DNA from: Porphyra umbilicalis
Taxonomy: Eukaryota > Rhodophyta > Bangiophyceae > Bangiales > Bangiaceae
Length of the DNA: 64,000 nt
Assembly (NCBI GenBank): GCA_002049455.2
Contig: KV918799.1
Span: 284,119-348,118 of the forward strand
Direction of reading: 5' to 3'
Shown here: positions 1 through 10,502 of the stretch, one piece after another
Position numbering within the stretch: position 1 is the stretch's first letter
Layout: every line of letters starts with the position of its first letter
Program-made: the position numbers and the translations under genes
The notes under the pieces: model-generated
Seen by the model: only the letters and a program-made list of their open reading frames with translations
Databases searched by the model: none
Told to the model about the DNA's origin: nothing

Positions 1-994
1 CGCCTTCTTGTACGGCGTTGAACTTAAGCTCCTCCGGGGTGCCGGGGTTTTGGTGGGGGCGAACTAGAAAGGGGTAAGAGGGATAGATACCGTCGACATT
101 ATAGTAAAGATTCGTGTATCTCCGTCCGTTCACTTCAAAAGAAAAGTCACGTGGCGGCCACTCGCCGCGCACGACACGAGAAAACAAAGGGCTCTGCTAG
201 ATGACAATGATGTCGTTGTTGCTTCTTGGCGAGTAGGCGAAGACGTGCGAAACCCAGAGGTCGTGGTCGCACACCGTCTCCAGGACAATGGACCGCTTTT
301 CAGACCTGCCCTTGTGCTGTGGCGCCGCCGACTTCGGGCAGCCGTGCCACTCCCAGTGGCTGCAGTCCAAGCTGCCGATACAGCCGGGAAAGCCCCGGTC
401 CTTGTCGAACGCCAGGATACGCGAGATGTCCTCGTTCGTCGGCGCGTGCAGGTAGGTAGACTTGTACTTCTTGACGATGAACTCGATGAAGCTCTTGACG
501 GCGGCATTGGTGGTCGACTTCGACAACCGGACGTACTCATCGGGGCGGTCCGCCGCCTCGCCGTTGCCAAGAACGCGCAGCGCGGCGACGGCCTTCTGAA
601 GCGGATGCGCCTGGGGTCGCCCGGTGGCGTTGACGCGTTGGCGGAAAGATGGCTCGTCCTTGATGTCATTGTAGACGCACATGAAGACAGCACGTGGCAT
701 TCTTCACCGGCTCTCAAAGTCAGCCTCATCAAAGACGGGCGGATCGCCGTCCACACCACAGTAGTCGCGCAAAATGTTGCGCAGCCCGAGGTTGAAGTCG
801 CGCTTCTTGTTGGGCGCGCGCCCACGAACCGACCCGCGGTGCCGTCGCCGCAGGCGCTGACAACCGCGGACCCGCCGCGCCAACTGCAGCAGCCGAAGAT
901 GGTGGCTCACAGCCATCGCGAGGCCCGAGGTGGGGTCCTCCTGGTCCACAGCTCCGCCCATGTCGTCGCCGTGCTCCTCCTCGTGGACCTCCAT
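1..994 (-). pseudogene. PIF/Harbinger transposase, copy 1 (broken, runs off the left edge)
   Basis: DDE transposase of the PIF/Harbinger (Plant_tran) type, which would cut and paste its own element. Read from an ATG at 994 (alternative 1003), one frame runs to the window edge with two in-frame stops: TGA at 704-706 and TAG at 197-199. Without these the frame is continuous and aligns along its length with copy 2 at 10503-12053, sharing GRPQAHPLQK and a PNKKRDFN-type N-terminal block. The first catalytic Asp is present in GSLDCSHW (codon 365-367) and the second region NDI is visible. The frame continues past the TAG to position 1 (QSPLF, NVDGIYPSYPF). The third catalytic acid lies outside the window. 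Two nonsense codons mean it is not translatable as a whole. Long + strand ORFs over it are antisense shadows. Confidence 0.85.
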
Positions 995-1259
995 GGTCTG
1001 CATCGACAAAGAAGTCAGGATTGCAGGGCAACGCACCGACCAACAATGCCACAGGAAGCACAGAATCGCGGTGACACGGCACTCCATGTCAGATACTGCA
1101 TCCCACGTCGAAACCACACTCGCTGGCGTGTTCCCCCGAACAACACCCGGTACACCGCACACACAAGTGGAACGCATTGTCGAAAACGATTGAATGGGAA
1201 ACGCGCAAGTCGGTTAGCAACGATGTGAACCGGGCCCCCGTCCTTGACGACGCTTCTGG

Positions 1260-4200
1260 TCAGTGGGAGCGGGGCCGGGCACGGCGGGCGGCGCCGCCGC
1301 CTGCAGAGATGCGGGCGTTCGTCGGCGGCGGAGTCGGCGGGCGATGCGGCGTTGGTCGGCGGCAGCGCCGACGTGCACGGCGGCTCTGCTTGGCGGCGGC
1401 AGTTGTCTTGGTCGGCGGCGGCGGCAGGGACGGGGGCGTCGGTCGGCGGCGGCGGCGGCGGAGAGAGCCGACGGCTTCCCCGGCGTCAGCAGCGAGGGCA
1501 TCGGTTGGGGGGGCGGCCACGGCGTTGGAGGTGTCGGCAGCGGTAACGGTCGGCGTTGGCAGCGGTCGGCGGGGGCGGGGCCGCGCGTCGGGACGTTGGC
1601 GGGGGCGACCGAAGTCGTTGGCGGTGGTCGGCGGGGCCGGGGACGGCGTTGGCGGTGTTGCACGGGGCGAAAAAAGAGTTGGCGGGGTTAGCAGGGAGAC
1701 AGTCGACACCTGCGGTGGTCGGCGGGGGCGGTGACGAGGATGGGGACACAGGTTGCCGGTTGCGACCGGCGTCGTCGCGGGCCACACGGCGATGGCGGGG
1801 ACGGGGGTCGGTGAGGCGACGGCGGGCGGCGAGGGCCGCCGTCGGCCGCGAGGACGGTGGTTCAGGCGGGCGGTGGCGGCGGCAGCAGTCGGTGGCGAAG
1901 GGGAGGCGCACGGCGACGACGGAGACGGAGGCGCAGGTGGCAACGGTCGGCGAGGGCAGCGGCGATCGGCGGACGCGGGAGGCCCGAGCCGCAAAGACGG
2001 TCGGTGCTGGCGGCTGCTGGTGGCGCCACCGATCGGCTTAGGCAGCGGCGCTCGGCGGGGGCGGGAGGGGCGAGCGGCGCCGACAGTCGGTGGTGGCGCC
2101 GCGGGCGGTGGCAACGGTCGGCGAGGGCGGCAGCGATCGGCAAAGGCGGAATTCGCGAGCGGCGATGACTGTCGGTGGTGGCAGCGCGGGCGGCGGAAAA
2201 GGTTGGGGGGGGCGGCGGCGATGGGCGGGGGCGCGGGGGGCGAGCAGCAAAGACGGTCGGTGGTGGCGGCGCTGGTGCCGGCAGCGGTTGGCGGAGGCGG
2301 CGGCGACCTGCGGGGGCAAGAGAGGCGAGTGGCAGGGACTGTCGGTGGTGGCGGCACGGGCGGTGGCAACGGTCGTCGAGGGCGGCAGCGATCGGCGTGG
2401 GCGGAAGGCGCGAGCGGCAACGACGGTCGGTGGTGGGGGCGCGGGCGGCGGCAACGGTTGGCGTGGACGTCGGCGATCGGCGGGGGCGCGAGAGGCGAGC
2501 GGCACCAACAATCGATGGAGGCGGCGTGGGCGGCGGAAACGGTTGGCTGGGGCGGCGGCGATGGGCGGAAGCGAGGGGGGCGAGCGGTGACGACAGTCGG
2601 TGGTTGCCGCCCTGGTGGCGGCAACAGTTGGCGGGGGCGGCGGCGTTCGGCGGGGGCAAAAGAGGCGAGCGGCAACGACGGTCGGTGATGGCGGCGCGGG
2701 CGGTGGCAACGGTTGGCCGAGGCGGCGGCGATGGGTGGGGGCGGGAGGAGCGAGCGGCGACGACGGTCGGTGGTGGCGGCGCGGGCGGTGGCAACGGTCG
2801 GCGAGGGTGGCAGCGATGGGCAAAGGCGGAACAGGCGAGCGGCAGCCGCTGTCGGTGGTAGGGGCGCGGTCGGCGGAAACGGTTAGCGGAGGCGGCGGCG
2901 ATGCGTGGGGGCAGGGGGGGCGAGCGGCAACGACGGTCGGTGATGGCGGCGCGGGCGATGGCAACGGTTGGCGGGGACGGAAGCGTTCGGCGAGGGCAAG
3001 AGAGGTGAGCGGCAGCGATGGTCGGTGGTGGTGGCGCGGGTCGTGGCAACGGTCGGCGAGGGCGGCAGCGATCAGCAACGGCGGAAGGCGCGAGCGGCGA
3101 CGACAGTCGGTGGTGGCAGCGCGGGCGGCGAAAACGGTTGGGGGGGGCCGCGGCGATGGGCGGGGGCTTGGGGGGCGAGCAGCGAAGACGGTCGGTGGTG
3201 GCGGCGCTGGTGACGGCAGCGGTTGACGGAGGCGGCGGCGTCCGGCGAGGGCAAGAGAGACGAGCGGCGACGACTGTCGGTGGGGGCGGCGCGGGCGGTG
3301 GCAACGGTCGGCGAGGGCGGCAGCGATCGGCAAAGGCGGAAGGCGCGAGCGGCGATGACAGTCGGTGGTGGCAGCGCGGGCGGCGGAAACGGTTGGGGGG
3401 GGCGGCGGCGATGGGCGGGGCGCGGGGGGCGAGCAGCAGAGACGGTCGGTGGTGGCGGCGCTGGTGCCGGCAGCGGTTGGCGGATGCGGCGGCGACCGGT
3501 GGGGGCAAGAGAGGCGAGCGGCAGGGACTGTCGTTGGTGGCGGCGCGGGCGGTGGCAACGGTCGTCGAGGGCGGCAGCGATCGGCGTGGGCGGAAGGCGC
3601 GAGCGGCGACGACGGTCGGTGGTGGGGGCGCGGGCGGCGGCAACGGTTGGCGTGGGCGTCGGCGATCGGCGGGGGCGGGAGAGGCGAGCGGCACCGACAG
3701 TCGATGGAGGCGGCGTGGGCGGCGGAAACGGTTGGCGGGGGCGGCGGCGATGGGCGGAAGCGAGGGGGGCGAGCGGTGACGACAGTCGGTGGTTGCCGCC
3801 CTGGTGGCGGCAACAGTTGGCGGGGGCGGCGGCGTTCGGCGGGGGCACAAGAGGCGAGCGGCAACGACGGTCCGTGGTGGCGGCGCGGGCGGTGGCAACG
3901 GTTGGCGGAGGCGGCGGCGATGGGTGGGGGCGGGAGGAGCGAGCGGCGACGACGGTCGGTGGTGGCGGCGCGGGCGGTGGCAACGGTCGGCGAGGGCGGC
4001 AGCGACTGGCAAAGGCGGAACAGGCGAGCGGCCACGACGGTCGGTGGTAGCGGCGCGGTCGGCGGAAAGGGTTGGCGGAGGCGGCGGCTATGGGTGGGAG
4101 CGGGGGGGGCGGGCGGCGACGACGGTCGGTGGTGGCGGCGCGGGCGGCGGCAACGGCCTGCGAGGGCGGCCGCGATCGGCGGGGGCGGAACAGGCGAGCG

Positions 4201-6310
4201 GCAACGACGGTCGGTGGTTGTGGCGCTGGTGGCGGCAACGGTTGGCGGAGGGGGCGGCGATGGGTGGGGGCGGGGGGAGCGAGCGGCGACGACGGTCGGT
4301 GGTGGCGGCGCGGGCGGTGGTAATGGTCGGCGAAGGCGGCAGCGATCGGCAAAGGCGGAACAGGCGAGCGGCAACGACGGTAGGTGGTGGCGGCGCGGTC
4401 GGCGGAAACGGTTAGCGAAGGCGGCGGCGATGGGTGGGGGAGAGGGGGGCGAGCGGCGACGACGGTCAGTGGTGGCGGCGCGGGCGGCGGCAACGGTCTG
4501 CGAGGGCGGCCGCGATCGGCGGGGGCGGAACAGGCGAGCGGCAACGACGGTCGGTGGTTGTGGCGCTGGTGGCGGCAACGGTTGGCGGAGGCGGCGGCAA
4601 TAGAAGGGGCAGGGGGGGCGAGCGGCCACGACGGTCGGTGGTAGCGGCGCGGGCGAAGGCAACGGTTGGCGGGGGCGGCCGCGATCGGCGAAGGCGGGAG
4701 GCGCAAGCGGCGACGACGGTCGGTGGTGGCGGCGCTGGTGGCGGCAACGGTTGGCGGGGGCGGCGGCGATCAGAGAAGGCGGAAGAGGCGAGCGGCAACG
4801 ACGGTCGGTGGTGGCGGCGCTCGTGGCGGCAAGAGTTGGCGGGGGCGGCGGCGCTCGGCAGGGGTGGGAGAGGCGAGCGGCAACGACAGTCGATGGAGGC
4901 GGCGCGGGCGGCGAAAACGGTTGGGGGAGGCGGCGGCGATGGGCGGGGGCGGGGGGGGCCAGCGGCGAAGACAATCGGTGGTGGCGGCGATGGTGACGGC
5001 AGCAGTTGGCGGAGGCGGCGGCGTTCGGCGGGGGCAAGAGAGGCGAGCGGCAACGACGGTCGGTGGTGGCGAAGCAAGCGGTGGCAACGGTCGGCGAGGG
5101 CGGCCGCAATCGACAAAGGCGGAAGGCGCGAGCGGCAACGACGGTCGGTGGTGGGGGCCTGGGCGGCGAAAACGGTTGGCGGGGGCGGCGGCGCTGGGCG
5201 GGGGCGGCGGAAGCGAGCGGCGACGACAGTCGGGGGTGGCGGCGCTGGTGACGGCAGCGGTTGGCGGGTGCGGCGACCTTCGGCGGGGGCGGGAGGAATG
5301 AGCGGCAACGACGGTCGGTGGTGTCCGCGCGGGCGGCGACAACGGCCGGCGGGGGCGGCCGCGATCCGCAAAGGCGGAAGGCGCGAGCGGCGACGACGGT
5401 CGGTGGTGGGGGCAAGGGCGGCGGCAACGGTTGGCGTGGGCGTCGGCGATCGGCGGGGGCGGGAGAGGCGAGCAGCACCGACAGTCGATGGAGGCGGCGC
5501 GGGCGGCGGAAACGGTACGCGGGGGCGGCGGCAATGGGCGGGCACGGGGGGGGCGAGCGGTGACGACGGTCGGTGGTGACGGCGCGGGCGGTGGCAACGG
5601 TCGGCAAGTGCGGCCGCGATCGGCAAAGGCGGAAGGCGCGAGCGGCGACGACAGTCGGTGGTGGCGGCGCGGGCGGCGGAAACGGTCTGGGGGGGCAACG
5701 GCGATGGGCGGGGGCGGGGGGGGCGAGCGGCGACGACGGTCGGTGGTGGCGGCGCTGGTAACGGCAGCGGTTGGCGGAGGCGGCGGCGTTCGGCGGGGGC
5801 AGGGGGGGCGAACGGCGACGACGGTCGGTGGTGGCCGCGCGCGCGGCGACAACGGTCGGCGGGGGCGGCCGCGATCGGCGAAGGCGGAAGGCGCGAGCGG
5901 CGACGACGGTCGGTGATGGGGGCGCGGGCGGCGGCAACGGTTGGCGGGGGCGGCCGCGATCGGCGGGGGCGGAAGAAGCGAGCGACAACGACGGTCGGTG
6001 GTGGTGGCGCTGGTGGCGGCAACGGTTGGCAAGGGCGGCGGCGACAAGCGGGGGCAGGGGATGCGAGCGGCAACGACGGTCGGCGGTAGCGGCGCGGGTG
6101 GCGGAAACGGTTGGCGGAGGCGGCGGCGATGGGCGGGGGCGGGGGGGGCGAGTGGCGACGACGGACGGTGGTGGCGGGGCTTGTGGCGGCAACGGTTGGC
6201 GGGGGCGGCGGCGTTTGGCGGGGGCGGGGGGGCGGACGGCGACAACGGGAACGGTAGCGTGGGTGGCTGCGGCGGTCGGTGGCGGTGGCACGGGTGGCGG
6301 CAACGGTCGG
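1260..6310. repeat. 85-bp G-rich tandem satellite array (about 59 units)
   Basis: The landmark ACGGTCGGTGGTGG recurs exactly every 85 bp: for example 2083, 2168, 2253, 2338 and 4716, 4801, 4886, 4971, 5056, 5141, 5226. Units differ by scattered substitutions. The first 700 bp (1260-1990) is degenerate with small indels, and the array is most regular from about 2000 to 6200. The + strand is strongly G-rich with many runs of G4 or more, so the array has G-quadruplex potential and strong GC skew. Because 85 is not a multiple of three and the unit lacks stops, very long ORFs arise in several frames (one of about 1,420 codons on the minus strand). Their proline/arginine-rich products repeat every 85 residues and are best treated as artefacts. 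Confidence 0.93.
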
Positions 6311-6850
6311 AGGGGGCGGCGGCGACGTTGGGGCGGCGGCGGGGGTGCCGTTGTGGGTGGGTTGTGTGGGGGGGGCAGTACGCGCGCGCGCGGGACGCGG
6401 CGTTGGGAGGTAGAGAGGGCGGTATTTGTGGCCGTTCAGGCGTCTGTGTTGTGTGGGCTGTGGGTTGCTGTCGGGGTGTGGCGGTTGTCAGGGGTGCCCT
6501 TGGGTGCTGTCAAGGGTGGCGGGTTCTGCTCAGTTCACTACGTGGCCGCAGGTGCGGCCATTTGGCGACCGGGCGCGGGACTGTGGCCCGGCCCCGCCTC
6601 GTGTGCCCGCACGAGCGCTCCGATCCAGTTGTTTTACCAGTGTCGGTGCGATCGCGCCGCGTGTCCGACAGGCCCGCAAGCGCGTTCGGCCACACGCCAC
6701 CGCACGAGAGATACGTGGCACACTTCAACGATCCGGGCTCTGGGTTCGAGATGGCATGCCGGCCGTCCAGTTCCGAGAGGTACAATATTCCATCCGTGGG
6801 TGGCTGACGAAACAAAAATATGATAAATTGGGCAATCTGAGGACAATATG
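6310..6850. other. Region without a recognised gene
   Basis: G-rich sequence leaving the satellite array, with a short CG dinucleotide run near 6380-6400. Around 6500-6850 it becomes compositionally mixed. No convincing coding frame, RNA gene or terminal repeat was recognised. Confidence 0.5.
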
Positions 6851-6913
6851 AACTGCCACTTGTCACTCATTTAATCCCCGTGAAACCGCGATGGACCAAT
6901 CAGAGCACAGAAC

Positions 6914-6984
6914 CCGTTGGCCCCAGGGCCAACGAGTTGCCAACGGAGGCTCCGTTGGCAACTCGTTGGCCCTGGGGCCAACGG
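6914..6984. repeat. Perfect 34-bp inverted repeat (hairpin)
   Basis: Arms 6914-6947 and 6951-6984 are exact reverse complements separated by the 3 bases GGC. They read from CCGTTGGCCCCAGGGCC on the left to GGCCCTGGGGCCAACGG on the right. The arm motif TTGGCAAC/GTTGCCAA also echoes nearby at 7037-7050. It probably lies inside a small non-autonomous element whose right end is near 7168. Confidence 0.95.
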
Positions 6985-7105
6985 CTCCGACCCCGAATCG
7001 GGCGCAAGTACATTCGCGTTTTAACTCGCTTGACCTCCGTTGGCAACGCCGCGTGCACGTTCGACATTGTTACCCGCCCCGAGAACTGGCCAACGGCGAA
7101 TTTGA

Positions 7106-7168
7106 GACACATTTCTGCAACGTGTGCCCAATATGGCGTTGGCCCGACATTGTTGGGAATGCTCTGAG
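7106..7168 (+). repeat. Conserved terminal block of a short element family, copy A
   Basis: A block of about 60 bp from GACACATTTCTGCAACGTG to GTTGGGAATGCTCTGA is shared with copies at 13146-13217 and 28579-28639. Its right edge coincides with the point where gypsy integrase coding sequence (GPYQIL on the minus strand) begins. This supports the reading that it is an element terminus inserted into the retrotransposon. The left end of this copy was not identified. Confidence 0.6.
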
Positions 7169-7169
7169 T

Positions 7170-8664
7170 ATCTGATACGGCCCCTTCGTCTTGAAGATGA
7201 CTTTCCCTCCCTGGTTCTCGTGTGACTTGACGAAGACTCACTCTCCGACTCTGTGAGATTCTCGCCGGCTCTTGAAGTTTTTGTCAAAGTGCCGTTTATA
7301 GCGGGCATGGGCCTTGTCCATTGACTTCTCGACAATAAGGATCAGCCCATCCAAGCGCTTGCGGAAGTTCTCGTGCGCTTGTCTTGGTGTCGACGGAGTT
7401 TCTTCTTCGCCCGTGCCTTGGGTCAGGCGCTCAATCGCCACCGGGCTGAATTTCCGAGGGCACACAAACGAGAACGGTGCTTCCCCCGTACTACTGCTGA
7501 TCCCCCAATTCTGTCCTCATCGCCCCGGAACGGTAGTGGAACGGCAATGAATGCAGATCTCTCATTGGTCGAGCAGTCCAACAGCAGTGCATGTCCGGCC
7601 CGATCTTTACAGAATGTGCCTGTACGGCCCCCAATCGCACAAGCGACGCCTTCGTTTTTCTGCACTTTTCTGCGCATCTCCCAGAAAATTTCGATATCCC
7701 AACGATTGCGGGCCGGTTGCTCCCTTGACACGGAAGGGATCGGAAGAAAGTCTCAATAAAAAGAAGGATCTCGGTTCTGCACGGAAGTGGCGGAGGGAGA
7801 GCCAATAGGACGCCTCAGATTCGTGCTGAGCAGCTGTTTACGGCTGCGTTTAACCAATAGATGGCCAGCTCCACAAGAACCGTACCGCCAGGAACCGTTC
7901 CTGGTCGACGAGGACAGAATTGGGGGATCAACAATATTATGCACTTGGGAGATGTAGGCAGTGACCAGTAGGTTCACGTACTTTGCCCAGGTCACGACAT
8001 GTTCTCTTACATAGTGCCTCAATTGCAGTACCAAAGTCGTATTGAAGCGTTCCACTTGACCATTTGTCTGTGGGTGGTAGGGCGTGGTGTAATTGGTACC
8101 TATGCCAAGCATTTGTAATACTCCTTGGTAAAGTACGGATGCAAATTGTGGTCTGTTTTCTGACAAAGTTGAGTCAGGGATGCCATAACTGGCTATCCAA
8201 ACATCAATAAAGGTACTGAGAACATCCAGTGCCGTCACATCTCGAAGGGGGACTACCCGAGTCAACTTCGAGAAGCGGTGACACATGACAAAGAGGTACT
8301 CTTATCCCTCTGGAGTTCTAAGGAGAGGACCAAGGAAGTCGATGGCAACTGCCTCGAACGGTTCCGTAGCCGGGAACAACCTCATAGCGGAGGACCTTCG
8401 GACTTCCATCGACCGGTTCTTTGCGCAAGTGCCGCACGCCGCGACCCAGCCAAACACATTGGCTGCGAGGGAAGGCCAGTAGTACCTTCGTCGTAGGATC
8501 CGATACATCTTGGTCTCCCCCGGGTGCCCGCCTAAGGGGGACGAGTGTTCCCTCTTGAGGACGTCGGCAACGAGGGAGCGGGGCACAACCACTTGTTGTC
8601 GGGCCCTGCAGCCCACAGGCGGTGGCCCGCTGTCGGAGGCGTCAGTATGGGAGGCGTGGGCCAC
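7170..8664 (-). pseudogene. Ty3/gypsy integrase remnant
   Basis: Remnant of a retrotransposon pol gene, integrase part only. At 8300-8664 is the zinc-binding HHCC domain: an H-x-H pair in HSSPLGGHPG and CGTCAKN supplying the two Cys. It continues in frame, after a TAA at 8302-8304, into the rve core at 7930-8286 (VDVWIASYGIPD, then YHPQTNGQVERFN with the catalytic Glu). The core is split by a 431-bp MITE at 7499-7929. Beyond it the frame resumes as SSSTGEAPFSFVCPRKFSP and RYKRHFDKNF, then hits TGA at 7238-7240 where the family normally has Trp (VGDWVFV). Reverse transcriptase, gag and LTRs were not seen. At least two nonsense codons plus an insertion make it dead. Confidence 0.88.
7499..7929. 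mobile_element. 431-bp MITE inserted in the gypsy integrase
   Basis: Terminal inverted repeats begin GATCCCCCAATTCTGTCCTC at 7499 and end with the near-complementary GAGGACAGAATTGGGGGATC at 7929, with weaker similarity continuing inward (CGGAACGGT-like). The flanks rejoin as one integrase reading frame once the insert is removed. No transposase is encoded. The target duplication is not clear, so the superfamily is left open. Confidence 0.85.
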
Positions 8665-9406
8665 GCTACCCGCGTGCGGGGCGGCCGCCGGGCGTCACTC
8701 GCCGCAAGGCGGGCGGGCCCGGGAGGCATCCAGTCTGTTGCCCGCCCCTCTAGGTACCGTTTCGGCGGACCTGCAGCACTGTTCGCGCGCGCGTGTCCGC
8801 CGCCTGACCGATTCCTGCCCAGCGAGGCTCAGGCCCAGGCGACACGCAGGCTGTCGTCCCCCACTCTCACAGACGAATGTGGGGTCCTGGCGCAGCCCGC
8901 GCGCTCATCCGCGTTTCGACGCATTGCTGCGGGGCGTAGGCCGACCCGGCCGGCATGCGGGTTGTGGTCCGCAGCCACACACAGCAATTTGAGGGACCGC
9001 TCGCAGTGTTCTCGCGCGCGCGTGGGCGCCTGACGCAGTGCGTGCGTGGCGTCCTCGGGCGTCCCTGGCGGCCTCCCACTGGTGCCAGCGCTCGTGTGGC
9101 GCCCTGCCCCCACCCAGCACCGGCGCCGCCGGCGCGTGGAGCCCCGGCGGCGCCCGGCACAGCTGCAGCAGCAGCTGTGTCTGCACCGGCGGCGCGGGCG
9201 GCGACTGGCCCGGCGGAGCGTCCAGGACAAAGCGCATCTGTGGCTGGCCGCAAAGCGCCGGCCTCCAAGCAGCAGGCAGCGAAGGCTGTCCTCGTTCGCA
9301 AGCTGCGGACCACGCGCGATCTCGACGACAGCGACGAGGGCAGCACTACCGACAGCACTGAGGCCGTGTAGAGACTGTGCGCATCCATGTTAGTTGAAAG
9401 TTGCAG
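8665..9406. other. Region with weak coding signal only
   Basis: GC-rich. A + strand frame at 8955-9371 ends with an Ala/Pro-rich stretch and a charged Ser/Asp tail (LDDSDEGSTTDSTEAV, then stop). This could be the last exon of a gene, but no family was recognised and overlapping minus-strand frames are equally open. Confidence 0.25.
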
Positions 9407-10498
9407 CAATGGGTTTTTTTCCCCACTCGGCAGCAGGGGTTGTCAGGATAAATATCCGATATCTTGGGCTACTGTAATTGCAAACAAAACGACAATATTC
9501 GACATCTATTTGCGCCAGCAGCTCGGGATAATGACATAGCGACGTCCAGAGCTTCCCGTAGGTGGTCTTTTTTTCTTCAATGGACAATCATGGACGAATA
9601 TTCTGCGACATATTCCGGATTATATCCGTATTCTGGCCCGGATACGGCCAAAAAACCGTATTCTGACAACCCCTGCTCGGCAGGTTTTTTTATTTCCTAC
9701 CAACTTTCCAGTTCTCGTGCGCTCAACCAGTTCTTCACTCTCTTGTCCGGCGTGGCGGAAGCTGGTGTATCACCTCCACCAGGGAACAAACAAAACAGGC
9801 GCCGCCTGCGTCTGCAGAAACGGGCACGGCGACACAATCGCACCACTCGTCGCCATCAGACAATACCGCCCCCTATCACAACTAACCGTTCGTCCACCCT
9901 ACCCGCCAGACTTCATCCCCCAACACCCATCCCCCACACCCCCACCCAAACAAAAAAAACAGCACCCCTCTCGCACGCGCCGGGAGAACATGGCGAGAAA
10001 GCCGGGGGCAGTGCCGGTCGGGCATGGGGGGCGGCCACAGCAGGAGCCAGCGCGCGGAGTGGCCGGCGCACGCCCACAGCGAGCGCAAAACGAGAAGGCG
10101 CACCGCCAGGGAGCGCGCGCAAGTGCATCTGGGCTCCGCACTGCGAGGAAGCGCGCGCGTGCGGCACGGGGCGGCGGACCAGGAGAGAGCACTCGTGTGC
10201 GGAGGATGGCGGCGCGCCGCGAGGGAGCGCGCGCGCGAGAAACAGGGCGGCGCGCCGCGAGGGAGCACGCGTGCGGGCCAGTGCGGCGTGGACGCGGCGG
10301 CTTGGCGGCCGCGCGGGCGGAGAGGGCGATGGGGTGTTCACGCAAGCCCCCGCCAAAGCTGAGCTCTAGCCGCGCACTCGGCCGGTCACGCCAGTTCTGA
10401 CCGTGGCGCTATCGACTTTGGCTCTCTGCTTCTTGTGCAATAGACAACAAAATAATGGAAAAAAAAAAACCTGCCCAATGGGGAAAAAAAAACCATTG
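9407..10498. mobile_element. TIR element of about 1.1 kb, disrupted by a hAT MITE
   Basis: The left end at 9407 (CAATGG, T run, CCCC, then GGCAGG and a second T run) is matched in inverted orientation by the end at 10498, about 40 bp at roughly 85% identity once the nested hAT MITE at 9434-9675 is removed. The interior at about 10000-10380 is a low-complexity region rich in GGGAGCGCGCG. No transposase was found inside. The right end lies 5 bp from the stop codon of Harbinger transposase copy 2, so a relationship to that element is possible but unproven. Confidence 0.6.
9434..9675. mobile_element. hAT-type MITE, 242 bp, with 8-bp target duplication
   Basis: TIRs CAGGGGTTGTCAG at 9434-9446 and the reverse complement at 9663-9675. 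They are flanked by a perfect 8-bp duplication CTCGGCAG (9426-9433 and 9676-9683). Ends starting CAGGG with 8-bp duplications are the signature of the hAT superfamily. There is no ORF. The interior holds AT-rich palindromes around GGATAAATATCC and GTATTCTGGCCCGGATACGG. Confidence 0.93.
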
Positions 10499-10502
10499 TA
10501 TG

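Noticed and set aside
245-1228. + strand ORF of 327 codons
   Set aside because: Antisense to the Harbinger transposase copy 1, whose motifs are on the minus strand.
1862-6303. Very long minus-strand ORFs (up to about 1,420 codons) encoding Pro/Arg-rich repeats
   Set aside because: They follow the 85-bp satellite exactly, are open in several frames at once, and repeat every 85 residues; compositional artefact.
7170-8664. LTRs for the gypsy remnant
   Set aside because: No direct repeats flanking the integrase fragment were found; the copy is truncated on both sides.
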